A stretch of 64,000 nt of DNA from Thiomonas arsenitoxydans (GCF_000253115.1 NC_014145.1:310001-374000), one strand, 5' to 3'; positions 17,300 through 27,360 are shown, counted from the first letter of the stretch. Notes: generated by a model not told the origin, from the sequence alone. Numbers and translations: made by a program.

Positions 17300-18754
17300 A
17301 TGGAACTGCTCATCGTCCTCGCGATCCCCCTGCTCGGCGCTGCGGTGCTGGCTCTCGTCGGCCAGCGCGGCTTCGCGCCCTGGGTCAATCTGGCCTTCAG
17401 CGCCGTCACCTTCATCGCCGCCTGCGTGTTGACGGCGCGGGTCATTTTTCAGGGGCCGATGCTGGTGTTTGCCGAGCAGTTTTTCATCGATCCGTTCAAT
17501 GTGTTTCTGGTGACGCTCACCGCCTTTGTCGGCATGACCACGGCGGCGTTTTCCCGGCCCTATATGCGCATCGAGCAAGACCGCGGGCGGCTGACCGCGG
17601 CGCGTCTGAGGCTCTATCACAGTATGTACCAGGCCTTCATGTTCACCATGCTGCTGGCGCTGACCACCAACAATCTCGGCCTGCTCTGGGTGGCGATGGA
17701 AGCGGCCACGCTGACCACCGTGCTGCTGGTTTCGCTCTACCGCACCAAGGCCAGCCTGGAGGCGGCCTGGAAATACTTCATCCTGTGTGGCGTGGGTATC
17801 GCGCTGGCGCTGTTCGGCACCGTGCTGCTGTATTTCGCGGCGGAGCGGGTGCTGGGCCACGCGGGCATGAACGCGTTGCTGTGGACGCAGCTCGATGCGG
17901 TCAAAGGCCGGCTGGAGCCAGGCATCATCGGCATCGCCTTCGTCTTTTTGCTGGTGGGCTACGGCACCAAGGTCGGCCTGGCTCCCTTGCATAGCTGGCT
18001 GCCCGATGCGCACGCCGAGGGGCCCACGCCGGTGTCGGCGGTGCTGTCCGGCCTGTTGCTCAATGTGGCGCTGTACGCAGTCATGCGCAGCAAGGTGCTG
18101 GTCGAGGGCAGCTTGCACGCCGCATGGCCGGGGCAGATGCTCATGGCTTTCGGCTTGTTCTCGGTGCTGGTCGGCGCGTTTTTGCTATGGCGGCAAAAAG
18201 ACGTCAAGCGCATGTTCGCCTACTCCTCCATCGAACACATGGGCATCATCACCTTTGCTTTCGGCATGGGCGGGCCGCTGGCCAACTTCGCCGCGCTGCT
18301 GCACATGACCGGCCACGCGCTGACCAAGAGTGCCATTTTCTACACCACCGGCCACGCGTCGCAAAAAGCGCACAGCCAGCGCATCGACGACATTCAAGGG
18401 CTGCGCGAGCAATCACCCGCGCTGGGCTGGGGTTTGATGATCGGCGTGCTGGCGATCGCGGGCATGCCGCCGTTTTCCGTGTTCGCCAGTGAGTTTCTCA
18501 TCCTCACCACGGCGATGCAGCAGCAGCCCTGGGCCACGCCCATTTTGCTGCTCGGGCTGGGCGTGGCCTTCGGCGCCTTGTTTTTGCGTGGGCAGGGCAT
18601 GGTGTTTGGCCGCAGCAACCTGCGTGAACTCTCGCATGCGCCCAATATGGTGCCGGTGTTTGTGCATCTGGCGCTGGTGTTGCTGCTCGGGCTGTGGATG
18701 CCGCAATTCCTGGTGTCCTGGTGGCACACCGCAGCGGCGATGATCGGGGGTTGA
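17300..18754 (+). CDS. hyfF: HyfF-like proton-channel subunit
   Basis: A 484-residue NuoN/NuoL-like ion-channel subunit with 'LLWVAMEAATLTTVLLVSLY', 'GYGTKVGLAPLHSWLPDAH' and 'PTPVSAVLSGLLLNVALY', matching HyfF. Start and previous stop abut without a gap. With hyfB and hyfE it supplies the membrane arm. All expected charged membrane residues for ion transfer appear to be present. Confidence 0.9.
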   Translation: MELLIVLAIPLLGAAVLALVGQRGFAPWVNLAFSAVTFIAACVLTARVIFQGPMLVFAEQFFIDPFNVFLVTLTAFVGMTTAAFSRPYMRIEQDRGRLTAARLRLYHSMYQAFMFTMLLALTTNNLGLLWVAMEAATLTTVLLVSLYRTKASLEAAWKYFILCGVGIALALFGTVLLYFAAERVLGHAGMNALLWTQLDAVKGRLEPGIIGIAFVFLLVGYGTKVGLAPLHSWLPDAHAEGPTPVSAVLSGLLLNVALYAVMRSKVLVEGSLHAAWPGQMLMAFGLFSVLVGAFLLWRQKDVKRMFAYSSIEHMGIITFAFGMGGPLANFAALLHMTGHALTKSAIFYTTGHASQKAHSQRIDDIQGLREQSPALGWGLMIGVLAIAGMPPFSVFASEFLILTTAMQQQPWATPILLLGLGVAFGALFLRGQGMVFGRSNLRELSHAPNMVPVFVHLALVLLLGLWMPQFLVSWWHTAAAMIGG

Positions 18755-18757
18755 GCC

Positions 18758-20284
18758 ATGCAAGCTCGCTGCGCCATTCTTCCCGTCGAACATCACCGCG
18801 TGGACGCGCTGGGCTGGTCCGCCCAGATTCAGGCTGCCGCCGCGCGCGGCGCTCGGTTGCTCACCCTGTGGGGCAAGGACGCGCGCGACACGTCTTCCGG
18901 CGGCATGTCGCTGTATGCCTGCTGGCTGGAGAAGCAGGGCTTGTCGCTGCTGCAGCTCGATCTGGCTCCGGGGGTGACGCATTACCCTGGGCTGCACGCC
19001 GAGTTTCCCGTGGCCGACCGACTGCAGCGCGCCCTGCGCGACCTGCTGGGGGTGCAGGCGCAGGGCATGGACCCGCGTCCCTGGCTGCGTCACACCGCCT
19101 GGAGCGCCGACGTCTATCCGCTGCGGCACGATGCCGCCCTGCCACCGGCGCCCTGCGGCCAGCCGCAGGCCGAACACTACGCCTTCGTCCCGGTCGATGG
19201 CGACGGCGTGCACGAAGTGGCGGTCGGGCCGGTGCACGCTGGAGTGATCGAGCCGGGGCAGTGGCGCTTTTCCATCGTCGGCGAAAAAATTCTGCGGCTG
19301 GAAGAACGCTTGGGTTTCACCCACAAGGGAGTGGAAAAGCGCTTCGAAGGCATGACGCTGCACGATGGCGTGCGCCTGGCTGCGCGGCTGAGCGGCGACA
19401 GCGCCGTGGCCAATGCCTGGGCGTATTGCATGGCCTGCGAGACGCTGGCCGGGGTGCAGCCGCCGCCGCGCGCGCTTCATCTGCGCGCGTTGCTGCTTGA
19501 ACGCGAGCGCCTGGCCAATCATCTGGGCGACATCGGCGCCATTGCCAACGACGGCGGCTTCGGCTTTGCGCTGGCGCAGTTCGGTCGTTTGAAGGAAGAC
19601 GTGTTGCGCCTCAACGCGCGGGCGTTCGGCGCGCGTTATCCCATGGACGCGGTGCAGCCCGGCGGCGTGGGGCTCGATCTGGACGCCGACGCCGTGGCCA
19701 TGCTGCACAACCAGGGGGTGTTGCTCGGCGGGGAAGTGCGGCGGCTCAAGGACATCCTGGATCAGCACGAAGGTCTGCAAGACCGCTTCAAGACCACGGG
19801 CCGGGTCTTGCCCGAGCTGGCGGCGCGGCTGGGCATGATCGGCTTGGCCGGGCGCGCCAGCGGGCAGGCGCTGGATTTGCGCACCGCTGCGGGCTTTGCG
19901 CCCTACGCCGCGCTGGGCGTGGAGGCGGCGCAGGCGCAGGAGGGCGACGTCGGCGCGCGCGTGGCGGTGCGATTTGCCGAAGTGTTCACCAGCCTGCGGC
20001 TGTGCGGCGACCTGCTGGCAAGCCTGCCCGGCGGCAGCGTGCGGGCGCAATGGCCTGAGACCGTCGCGCCGGGCTTGGCGCTGGGGCTGGTGGAGGGCTG
20101 GCGCGGGCCGCAGTGCATCGCGCTGGAGGCCGACTCGCAGGGACGCATCGCCCGCTGCCACCCGCACGATCCGTCGTGGCAGAACTGGCCGGCCATCGAA
20201 TGGGCGGTGATCGGCGACATCGTCCCCGACTTTCCGCTGATCAACAAATCCTTCAATCTGTCCTATTCCGGACACGATCTCTGA
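18758..20284 (+). CDS. hyfG: HyfG-like large subunit without NiFe-binding cysteines
   Basis: A 508-residue protein joining an N-terminal NuoC-like domain to a NuoD/HyfG-like large subunit ('RLEERLGFTHKGVEKRFEG'). True group-4 hydrogenases bind NiFe by an N-terminal CxxC and a C-terminal DPCxxC. Here the first region reads LSGDSAVANAWAYCMAC, and the C-terminus ends in LSYSGHDL with no cysteines. The active-site metal therefore cannot be bound in the usual way. This is the mark of energy-converting-hydrogenase-related (Ehr) complexes. The real substrate is unknown. Confidence 0.88.
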   Translation: MQARCAILPVEHHRVDALGWSAQIQAAAARGARLLTLWGKDARDTSSGGMSLYACWLEKQGLSLLQLDLAPGVTHYPGLHAEFPVADRLQRALRDLLGVQAQGMDPRPWLRHTAWSADVYPLRHDAALPPAPCGQPQAEHYAFVPVDGDGVHEVAVGPVHAGVIEPGQWRFSIVGEKILRLEERLGFTHKGVEKRFEGMTLHDGVRLAARLSGDSAVANAWAYCMACETLAGVQPPPRALHLRALLLERERLANHLGDIGAIANDGGFGFALAQFGRLKEDVLRLNARAFGARYPMDAVQPGGVGLDLDADAVAMLHNQGVLLGGEVRRLKDILDQHEGLQDRFKTTGRVLPELAARLGMIGLAGRASGQALDLRTAAGFAPYAALGVEAAQAQEGDVGARVAVRFAEVFTSLRLCGDLLASLPGGSVRAQWPETVAPGLALGLVEGWRGPQCIALEADSQGRIARCHPHDPSWQNWPAIEWAVIGDIVPDFPLINKSFNLSYSGHDL

Positions 20285-20291
20285 GGCCGCC

Positions 20292-20810
20292 ATGTGGAAG
20301 ACCCTGCGACAAATCGCCCGCGTGGGCCGCATCAGTGAGGCTCCGCAAATCTCGTCCTTGCCAGCGCCGCCCGCCGCCGAAGTGCAGCGCATTTCGGCTG
20401 ATCTGCTGCGCCTGATCGGGCGGGCGCTGGCCATCCGCGTGGTCGATGCCGGTTCGTGCAACGGCTGCGAACTGGAGATCAACGCCCTGTCCAACCCCTA
20501 CTACAACATCGAGGGTCTGGGCGTGCATTTCGTCGCCAGCCCGCGCCACGCCGACCTGCTGCTCGTCACCGGCCCGGTGTCGCGCCATATGGAGCTGGCG
20601 CTGCGCCGCACCTATGACGCCATGCCCGAGCCCAGGCTGGTGGTCGCCGCAGGTGATTGCGCTGCGGGCTGCGGCGTGCACAGTCAGGGCTATGCAGTCT
20701 GTGGCCGGGTGGCCGAGGTGCTGCCGGTGGACGTTACCGTGCCCGGCTGTCCGCCCAGCCCGGTGGCCTTGTTGCAAGGCATCATGCAGGCGGTGCAGCG
20801 GCGGGCCTGA
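20292..20810 (+). CDS. hyfI: HyfI/NuoB-like iron-sulfur small subunit
   Basis: A 172-residue small subunit. It keeps all four cysteines for a [4Fe-4S] cluster: CNGC near residues 55-58, GDCA, and PGCPPSP. It should sit under the large subunit and pass electrons to or from it. It ends the operon; no HyfA/HyfH-type ferredoxin subunit, maturation protease or formate dehydrogenase is next to it. The retained cluster argues that the complex still does electron transfer even though the NiFe site is lost. Confidence 0.9.
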   Translation: MWKTLRQIARVGRISEAPQISSLPAPPAAEVQRISADLLRLIGRALAIRVVDAGSCNGCELEINALSNPYYNIEGLGVHFVASPRHADLLLVTGPVSRHMELALRRTYDAMPEPRLVVAAGDCAAGCGVHSQGYAVCGRVAEVLPVDVTVPGCPPSPVALLQGIMQAVQRRA

Positions 20811-20841
20811 CCCGGCGGCAAACGCAGCGCCGCAAGACGTT

Positions 20842-21852
20842 TTAGGGTTTTGGCTGGCCCGATGGCTTCTCGCCCTGCATCATTTGCAGCAGTTCGGCGC
20901 AGTGGTCGATCGGCGGGGTGCCGGGGGTGAACCACACCGCGTCATAGCCCGCTGGGAGCTCGGCCTGCGTATCGGGCGCCAGGCCTTGCAGCAGCAGGCT
21001 GAACACCGCAAGCGGCTGCGCCACCCCCGGCGGGGTCTGCGCCGCATGCGCTGCCAGATGCAGCGCGATGCCGAGAGTGCGGTTGGCGTGGAAGCTGCCG
21101 GTGAGCAGCACCACGGTCTTGCCCGGCCGCGCCAGCGCCAGGCTGTGCGCGGCCATGCTGTCGTCGCGGGCGAACTGGATGCGCGCCATCGCCGGAAGTT
21201 GCGAGGCGGGCAGTAGGCCGCAGTGGCTTTCGGCCACGTCGTCGAGAATGCGCTGGCGCACCGCAGGCGGCACGCTGGCGTCCCAACGGGCCTGCTGCAT
21301 GGCGGGGCGCATCGCATCTTGCGGCAGGTTGACGCCGACCACCGGCACCCCGGCGCGTACGGCGACCATCACCGGCGCGGCGTACAGCTTCCACGGCCAA
21401 CCGTCGTCGTTCCATTGCAGCCGCTCGCGCACCACGGCTTCAGGCGCGTCGCGCGGGCCGTCGAAACGCTGCCCGGCATCCGCCATTTCCAGGGCGACGG
21501 CGGCCAAATCGCCGCGCTGGGCCAGGGCGGTGATGATCCAGGCCTGCACCGCGTGATGATCGGGGTGATCGTGCTGCTCGCCCAGCATGCACAGCGCGGC
21601 GTGTGCGCAGTCACTGACCAGTTGTTGCGGGGCTATGAATTGCTGGCCGCTTTGCAGAATGCGGCCGACCAGTGGTGAATGGGCTTCCACAGGCTGGGTG
21701 TAGCGTGGCAGCGGCGGCAAGGCGGCGGCCTGCGCCGCCAGACTCCCGAGCCAGAGCGGCCCGCCTGCGGCCAGGCCGAGGGCGAGATTCAGACGCCTGC
21801 GGTTGGCATCTGGAGACGAAGACGGCGGGGTAGGGGCGTGGCGGCTTGGCAT
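20842..21852 (-). CDS. ChaN-like haem-binding-family exported protein
   Basis: A 336-residue protein of the ChaN/PF04187 family ('LGEQHDHPDHHAVQAWII', 'LEMADAGQRFD', 'TGSFHANRTLG'). Known members bind haem and help iron acquisition at the outer membrane. The N-terminus 'NRRRLNLALGLAAG' resembles a twin-arginine signal and has no lipobox, so it is probably periplasmic. Convergent with hyfI. Confidence 0.8.
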   Translation of the reverse strand: MPSRHAPTPPSSSPDANRRRLNLALGLAAGGPLWLGSLAAQAAALPPLPRYTQPVEAHSPLVGRILQSGQQFIAPQQLVSDCAHAALCMLGEQHDHPDHHAVQAWIITALAQRGDLAAVALEMADAGQRFDGPRDAPEAVVRERLQWNDDGWPWKLYAAPVMVAVRAGVPVVGVNLPQDAMRPAMQQARWDASVPPAVRQRILDDVAESHCGLLPASQLPAMARIQFARDDSMAAHSLALARPGKTVVLLTGSFHANRTLGIALHLAAHAAQTPPGVAQPLAVFSLLLQGLAPDTQAELPAGYDAVWFTPGTPPIDHCAELLQMMQGEKPSGQPKP

Positions 21853-21928
21853 GGCAGGAGGTTCAATAGCATGTAGAAACGAAACTTAGCGCAAGCCGCT
21901 ATTCCCCCATTCAGACAGGTCAAGCCCC

Positions 21929-22489
21929 ATGTTTGACACGCCGCTCGATCCCCCGCCTGACCCACCCGCTGCGCTGCGGCTGTTTTTCGCGCTCTGGCCG
22001 GGGCAGGCGTTGCGCCGACATATCGCCGAGCATCAGAGGCTTTGGCAGTGGGCGCCGCCCGCGCGACCGGCGGCTGCGACCAAACTGCATCTCACCGTGT
22101 TGTTCATGGAGGGGGTGCCCGCAGACCGGGTGACGACGCTGCTGGAGGTGGGCGAACGGGTTGCGCGCAACTGGGCCGATTTCGCGCTCACGCTCGACCG
22201 GGCAGCGGTGTGGCGCCACGGTGGCATCGCGCACCTCACGCCGTCGCAGCCCCCGGCGGAATTGCTGTCGTTGCGCGCCGCGCTGGCGGAGCAGGTCGGC
22301 CAGCGCGGTCTGCCGTTCGACGCTCGCGCCTTCGCACCGCATGTCACGCTGGCGCGGCGCGCGCAGGCGACGCAGCCGCCGGTCACATTCCCGCCGCTGC
22401 ACTGGACAGTGCGCGGCTTCGCGCTGGTGCACTCCGTGCTGGGCACCGGGCGTTACGACGTCATCGGGCGCTGGCCGCTGAATCGATGA
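21929..22489 (+). CDS. thpR: RNA 2',3'-cyclic phosphodiesterase ThpR (LigT)
   Basis: A 186-residue 2H phosphoesterase with both catalytic H-x-T-x motifs, HLTV (in KLHLTVLF) and HVTL (in APHVTLAR), about 85 residues apart. ThpR/LigT enzymes open 2',3'-cyclic phosphates on RNA and were first seen as 2'-5' RNA ligases. Single gene, converging with the cytochrome b561 gene at a two-base gap. Confidence 0.88.
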   Translation: MFDTPLDPPPDPPAALRLFFALWPGQALRRHIAEHQRLWQWAPPARPAAATKLHLTVLFMEGVPADRVTTLLEVGERVARNWADFALTLDRAAVWRHGGIAHLTPSQPPAELLSLRAALAEQVGQRGLPFDARAFAPHVTLARRAQATQPPVTFPPLHWTVRGFALVHSVLGTGRYDVIGRWPLNR

Positions 22490-22491
22490 CT

Positions 22492-23169
22492 TCAATAGCC
22501 GCCCACGCTGCCCAGGGTGGAAATCCACCAGGCCAACACGCCACCCGCCGCCACGATGAGCAGCGCCAGTAGGCGCAACGCCCAGGTGTCGCGCGCGGGC
22601 GTCACGCCGGCCACGGTGTCGATATCGCCCGTCAGCATGGGGCGCACCAGGTTTTCGCGTTTGAAAATGGCGTAATAGGCAATGGCCGCGAGGTGCAGGC
22701 CGACGAGGGCGTAGATCAGCGGCTGGCCGATGGTGGTGTGATAGAAGGTGAAAATCGCGCTGGTGCGGTCGCTCACATAATTGGCCAGCGGGCCTTGGTT
22801 GAAAATTTCGTCGTTCGCAAACAGCCCGCTGATGACCTGCAGCGCGACCACGGTGAGCAGCGCCAGTACCGACAGACTGCCAAGCGGGTTGTGGCCGACG
22901 CGCAGGTGTTCGGGCCGCGGATCGTCGCCGCGCACATAGCGCCAAATGTCGCGCGGCCCGTGCACGAAGTTCCAGAACCGCGCGTGACGGCTGCCCGCCA
23001 CGCCCCACACCAGCCGGAACACCAGCAGCGCAATCAGGGTGTAGCCGCTCCAGTAGTGGTACTGCATGGCGTTGCCGCCGATCAGCCCGGTGACGATGGA
23101 AACGGTCACGCAGACGGCCAGCGCCCAGTGAAACAGGCGCAGCGGCAGATCCCAGACACGAACTTTCAT
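22492..23169 (-). CDS. Cytochrome b561-type membrane protein
   Basis: A 225-residue four- to five-helix b-type cytochrome ('VWDLPLRLFHWALA', 'YHYWSGYTLIALLVFRL', 'HTTIGQPLIYALVGLHL'). Conserved histidines on helices could ligate two haems b. Family members pass electrons between quinols and periplasmic cytochromes. No partner cytochrome is adjacent. It follows hemB by 16 bases on the same strand, so it may share its transcript. Confidence 0.85.
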   Translation of the reverse strand: MKVRVWDLPLRLFHWALAVCVTVSIVTGLIGGNAMQYHYWSGYTLIALLVFRLVWGVAGSRHARFWNFVHGPRDIWRYVRGDDPRPEHLRVGHNPLGSLSVLALLTVVALQVISGLFANDEIFNQGPLANYVSDRTSAIFTFYHTTIGQPLIYALVGLHLAAIAYYAIFKRENLVRPMLTGDIDTVAGVTPARDTWALRLLALLIVAAGGVLAWWISTLGSVGGY

Positions 23170-23185
23170 GCGCGGCTCCGGGCGC

Positions 23186-24238
<1,053 letters not shown>

Positions 24239-24324
24239 CTATCTTTTTCAACTGGATGGTGCGTTGCAAGATGTGCCGTCCCCCGCTTCTCCTCCCTGAG
24301 CGGGGCCTTGTTTCAAGGCTTGAA

Positions 24325-24354
24325 TCCCTGGCCAGCACTGCCGGGGATTTTTTT
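24325..24354 (+). terminator. Intrinsic terminator in the hemB-hemJ interval
   Basis: An eight-pair stem TCCCTGGC (24325-24332) / GCCGGGGA (24340-24347) with one G-T wobble is followed by seven T (24348-24354) on the plus strand. A second weaker stem CCCCGC/GCGGGG lies just upstream near 24281-24305. No plus-strand gene precedes it, so it would end a leader or a small RNA. Confidence 0.65.
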
Positions 24355-24440
24355 GCCCGCAATATTCGTTTGTCCCCTGGCAACAAGCTTGCGCCAAGGC
24401 TCTTTTACACTGCGACTCTGTCTGCGAAAGGGAGTTCAAG

Positions 24441-24878
24441 ATGGCTTTTCAGTGGGTGCTGACCTGGCACATCATTTTTGTGATCGCGTGGTACGCCGGG
24501 CTGTTCTACCTGCCGCGCATTTTCGTCAACCTGGCCATGGTGCCCGCTGACAGCACTGCCGAGCGCGAGCGTCTGCTGATGATGGGCCGTAAACTCTACC
24601 GCTTCACCCACATCCTGATGTGGCCGGCCATCATTCTCGGCCTGGTGCTGTGGCTGTATTACGGCATCGGCCTGCGCGGCCCGGGCAACGGCTGGATTCA
24701 CACCAAGGTCACCCTGGTCGTGCTGCTGGTGATCTATATGTTCTGGTGCAAGCGCATCTTGCGCCAGTTCGAGCAGGGAACCAATACCCGCAGCCACAAG
24801 TGGTATCGCTGGTTCAACGAAATTCCCACCATCATTCTGTTCATCATCATTCCGCTGGTGGTCATCAAGCCGTTCTGA
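24441..24878 (+). CDS. hemJ: Protoporphyrinogen IX oxidase HemJ
   Basis: A 145-residue, four- to five-helix membrane protein. The N-terminal 'WHIIFVIAWYAGLFYLPRIF' and later 'HTKVTLVVLLVIYMFWCKRI' hold the histidine and lysine conserved in HemJ, which oxidises protoporphyrinogen IX to protoporphyrin IX. A clear GGGAG site precedes the ATG. It is divergent from hemB, which supports a haem role. Confidence 0.9.
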   Translation: MAFQWVLTWHIIFVIAWYAGLFYLPRIFVNLAMVPADSTAERERLLMMGRKLYRFTHILMWPAIILGLVLWLYYGIGLRGPGNGWIHTKVTLVVLLVIYMFWCKRILRQFEQGTNTRSHKWYRWFNEIPTIILFIIIPLVVIKPF

Positions 24879-24885
24879 GTGCCCC

Positions 24886-25044
24886 CAGGGCCGGGCAATC
24901 CCCACCCCAACCCTCCCCACAAGTGGGGAGGGAGTGATCTCACCTCCCCCACGTCGTGGGGGAGGTCGGGAAGGGGACGGCCCAGCCCGCCCCCCGAGGG
25001 GGACAAGGAAACTTGGGGCGGCCCTGCGTTTCCTTGACGGTTAT
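24886..25044. repeat. Dispersed structured repeat, copy 3 (double hairpin plus conserved-loop hairpin)
   Basis: Two adjacent hairpins, CCCTCCCCAC/GTGGGGAGGG (24911-24932) and CCTCCCCCAC/GTGGGGGAGG (24943-24965), match the pair inside copA. They are followed by CCCCCGAGGGGG and by arms AAGGAAAC (25005-25012) / GTTTCCTT (25028-25035) around the loop TTGGGGCGGCCCTGC. Confidence 0.85.
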
Positions 25045-25079
25045 ACGGGCGCGCCGCTTGCTGGCCCTGAAGTTGTCTC

Positions 25080-26231
25080 ATGTCTTCGCCGCATCGCCCT
25101 GCGCACAGTGCGCGCCCCGTTTCCCGCTTCATGCGTTATGCGCTGGCGGGCTATGTGCTGCTGATCGTCTATGCCAGCCTCTATCCCTTTTCGGGATGGC
25201 GCTGGCAGGGGCTGATGCCGTTTGATTTCGTGCTCGCGCCGCTGCCGCGCTACATCACCTTCAGCGACTTGCTGATCAATGTCGGCGGTTATCTACCGCT
25301 GGGCTATCTCATCGCCCGCAATCTGCCGGCACGTTGGCCGCGCTGGGCATCGTGGCTGGCGGCCAGCGCGTTGGCCAGCAGCGTGTCTTTCGGCATGGAA
25401 GCCTCGCAGGCTTTTCTGCCCATGCGCGTGTCGTCCAACCTCGACTGGCTGACTAATTCGCTAGGCGGTCTGCTGGGCGCTGCGATCTGTGCTTGGCTGC
25501 TGCCGCGGCTGCGCCTCGCGGCGCTGCTGCGGCTGTGGCGGGAACGCTGGTTTGCGCCTCATGTGGGCTATGGCTTGCTGCTGTTGGCGCTATGGCCGCT
25601 GGCGCTGCTTTGGCCCGCCGCCGTGCTGTTCGGCACCGGGCAGATCGGGCCGACCCTGTTGCAGCCTGCGCTCGATACCGATACTTGGCGCATTCTGTCG
25701 GCGTGGTTTGTCAACAGCGGCCTGCGATTACCGGATTTCGCGCCGATGAGCGGGCTGCGCCAGAGCAGCATCACCGCGGCCATGCTCGCCGGTTCGCTTT
25801 TGCTGCTTGCGGCGCTGTTGCGGCCAAGTGCGCCCCGGCTGAGGCTGGCGCTGGCACTGACCTTCGCCGGCCTGCTGGCCGTCAGCCTGTCGGCCGCCTT
25901 GAGTTTCGGCCCAGAACACGCCTTGGCCTGGGCGACCGTGCCCACCCTGCGCAGTGTGGCGCTGGGGTTGATGATCGGCTTGCCGCTGTCGTATCTGCCG
26001 CCGCGATGGGGCGCTGCGGTCGGCGCGCTCAGTCTGGCGCTGGCGCTGGGGTGGATCAATGGGTCGGGGCCGGGGCCGTATTACGCGCTGAATCTGCAGG
26101 CATGGAGCCAAGGTCTGTTCATTAGGCTGTATGGTTTGCCGCAGTGGCTGAGTTGGCTATGGCCGTTCGCCGCTCTGATCTATTTGATGGCGCGAGCGTT
26201 GCGGCCCGTTCGCCATGACAATCTGGGTTAA
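25080..26231 (+). CDS. VanZ-like membrane protein
   Basis: A 383-residue protein. Residues about 20-140 match the VanZ-like domain ('YASLYPFSGWRW', 'DLLINVGGYLPLGYLIAR', 'MEASQAFLPMRVSSNLDW'), and four or more further helices follow. VanZ-like proteins are named for teicoplanin resistance, but most are of unknown role. Its stop is 3 bases before the ferredoxin start. Confidence 0.78.
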   Translation: MSSPHRPAHSARPVSRFMRYALAGYVLLIVYASLYPFSGWRWQGLMPFDFVLAPLPRYITFSDLLINVGGYLPLGYLIARNLPARWPRWASWLAASALASSVSFGMEASQAFLPMRVSSNLDWLTNSLGGLLGAAICAWLLPRLRLAALLRLWRERWFAPHVGYGLLLLALWPLALLWPAAVLFGTGQIGPTLLQPALDTDTWRILSAWFVNSGLRLPDFAPMSGLRQSSITAAMLAGSLLLLAALLRPSAPRLRLALALTFAGLLAVSLSAALSFGPEHALAWATVPTLRSVALGLMIGLPLSYLPPRWGAAVGALSLALALGWINGSGPGPYYALNLQAWSQGLFIRLYGLPQWLSWLWPFAALIYLMARALRPVRHDNLG

Positions 26232-26233
26232 TC

Positions 26234-26581
26234 ATGAACTATTACAAACACCACATTTTTTTCTGTCTGAACCAGCGCGACGCCAGCGCCACACGGCCGT
26301 GCTGCGCCGCCAGCGGGGCGGAGGCTGCATTCGAGCACTGCAAATCAGCCGTCAAGACGCTGGGGCTGGCGGGTGCGGGCAAGGTGCGCGTCAACCGGGC
26401 GGGGTGCCTCGATCGCTGCGAGGAGGGGCCGGTCTGCGTGGTCTATCCCGAGGGCGTCTGGTACACCTATGTCGATCAGAGCGACATCGATGACATCGTG
26501 CAAAGCCATCTGCTGCGTGGCGAGGTGGTGGAGCGCCTGCGTCTGCCCGATCTCCCTGACGCGCCCGACGCGGATCAGTAA
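26234..26581 (+). CDS. Thioredoxin-fold [2Fe-2S] ferredoxin
   Basis: A 115-residue protein of the Shethna-type ferredoxin family. It has 'HHIFFCLNQR' with a second cysteine pair about ten residues on, and 'GCLDRCEEGPVCVVYPEGVWY', where the spaced cysteines complete the [2Fe-2S] site. Probably cytoplasmic electron carrier. Close spacing to vanZ-like and hydrolase genes suggests one operon. Confidence 0.88.
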   Translation: MNYYKHHIFFCLNQRDASATRPCCAASGAEAAFEHCKSAVKTLGLAGAGKVRVNRAGCLDRCEEGPVCVVYPEGVWYTYVDQSDIDDIVQSHLLRGEVVERLRLPDLPDAPDADQ

Positions 26582-26590
26582 TCCGGGCCG

Positions 26591-27277
26591 ATGCAAATGA
26601 ACGCGCAGACCCGCAAGCTGCTGGTGAAGGGCCCGGCGGGGGCGATCGAAGTGGCGGTCGATGCGCCCGTGGGGCCACCCCGCGGGCTGGCGCTGGTGGC
26701 GCACCCTCATCCACTGTTCGGCGGCACGCTCGACAATAAGGTGGCGCAGACCCTGGCCCGCGCTTGGCTGCAACTCGGTTTCTTGGCGGTACGGCCCAAC
26801 TTTCGCGGCGTGGGCGACACGGCCGGAGTGTTTGACCACGGCGTGGGCGAGACCGCCGATCTGCTGGCCGTGTTCGACGACTTCATTCCTCAGGTCGCGC
26901 AGCAAGCCGGGCTTGAGCGCGAGGCGCTGCCCTTGGCGCTGGCCGGATTTTCCTTCGGCGCCGCCGTCGCCGCGCGTTGTGCGCTGGCCTTGCAGCATCG
27001 GGGCGCCACCTTGCAGCATCTCACTTTGGTGGGCACGGCCGTCAGCCGTTTCGACGTGCCGCAGATTAAACCGGCCAACGCCCCACCGCTCGCACAGCGC
27101 GTGTTGGTGCTGCATGGTGAGCAAGACGATGTGGTGCCGCTGTCCGGCGTGCTCGACTGGGCGCGGCCGCAGCAATTGCCCGTGGTCGTGTTTCCGGGCG
27201 CGGGGCATTTTTTCCACGGCCTGCTGCTGCCCCTGCGCGACTGGGTCTGTCAGTGGCATGGGGCACAAAACCCCTAA
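26591..27277 (+). CDS. Alpha/beta hydrolase
   Basis: A 228-residue hydrolase with 'VAHPHPLFGGTLDNKVAQT' near the N-terminus, nucleophile elbow GFSFGA (Ser near residue 118), the acid 'GEQDDVVP' and the base 'GAGHFF'. This is the short dienelactone-hydrolase-like type common in proteobacteria. Substrate unknown. Last gene of the short run after the ferredoxin. Confidence 0.82.
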   Translation: MQMNAQTRKLLVKGPAGAIEVAVDAPVGPPRGLALVAHPHPLFGGTLDNKVAQTLARAWLQLGFLAVRPNFRGVGDTAGVFDHGVGETADLLAVFDDFIPQVAQQAGLEREALPLALAGFSFGAAVAARCALALQHRGATLQHLTLVGTAVSRFDVPQIKPANAPPLAQRVLVLHGEQDDVVPLSGVLDWARPQQLPVVVFPGAGHFFHGLLLPLRDWVCQWHGAQNP

Positions 27278-27278
27278 G

Positions 27279-27360
27279 CGCCCCCAAGACCTGTCGCTGC
27301 GCGCCAGGCCCCCCGAGGGGGTGAGAAACTCTTGGGGCGGCCCGGCGAGTTTCTCAGAAC
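27279..27360. repeat. Dispersed structured repeat, copy 4
   Basis: CCCCCGAGGGGG is followed by arms TGAGAAACTC (27322-27331) and GAGTTTCTCA (27347-27356) around the loop TTGGGGCGGCCCGGC (27332-27346). The loop is that of copies 1 and 3, but both arms differ and still pair perfectly over ten bases. Confidence 0.85.

Noticed and set aside
18758..20284. Functional NiFe hydrogenase large subunit
   Set aside because: Both cysteine pairs for the NiFe site are absent, so naming it a hydrogenase would mislead.
18413..20494. 693-codon minus-strand frame opposite hyfF and hyfG
   Set aside because: Antisense shadow of two well-supported genes; composition is Arg/Gln/His-rich and not protein-like.
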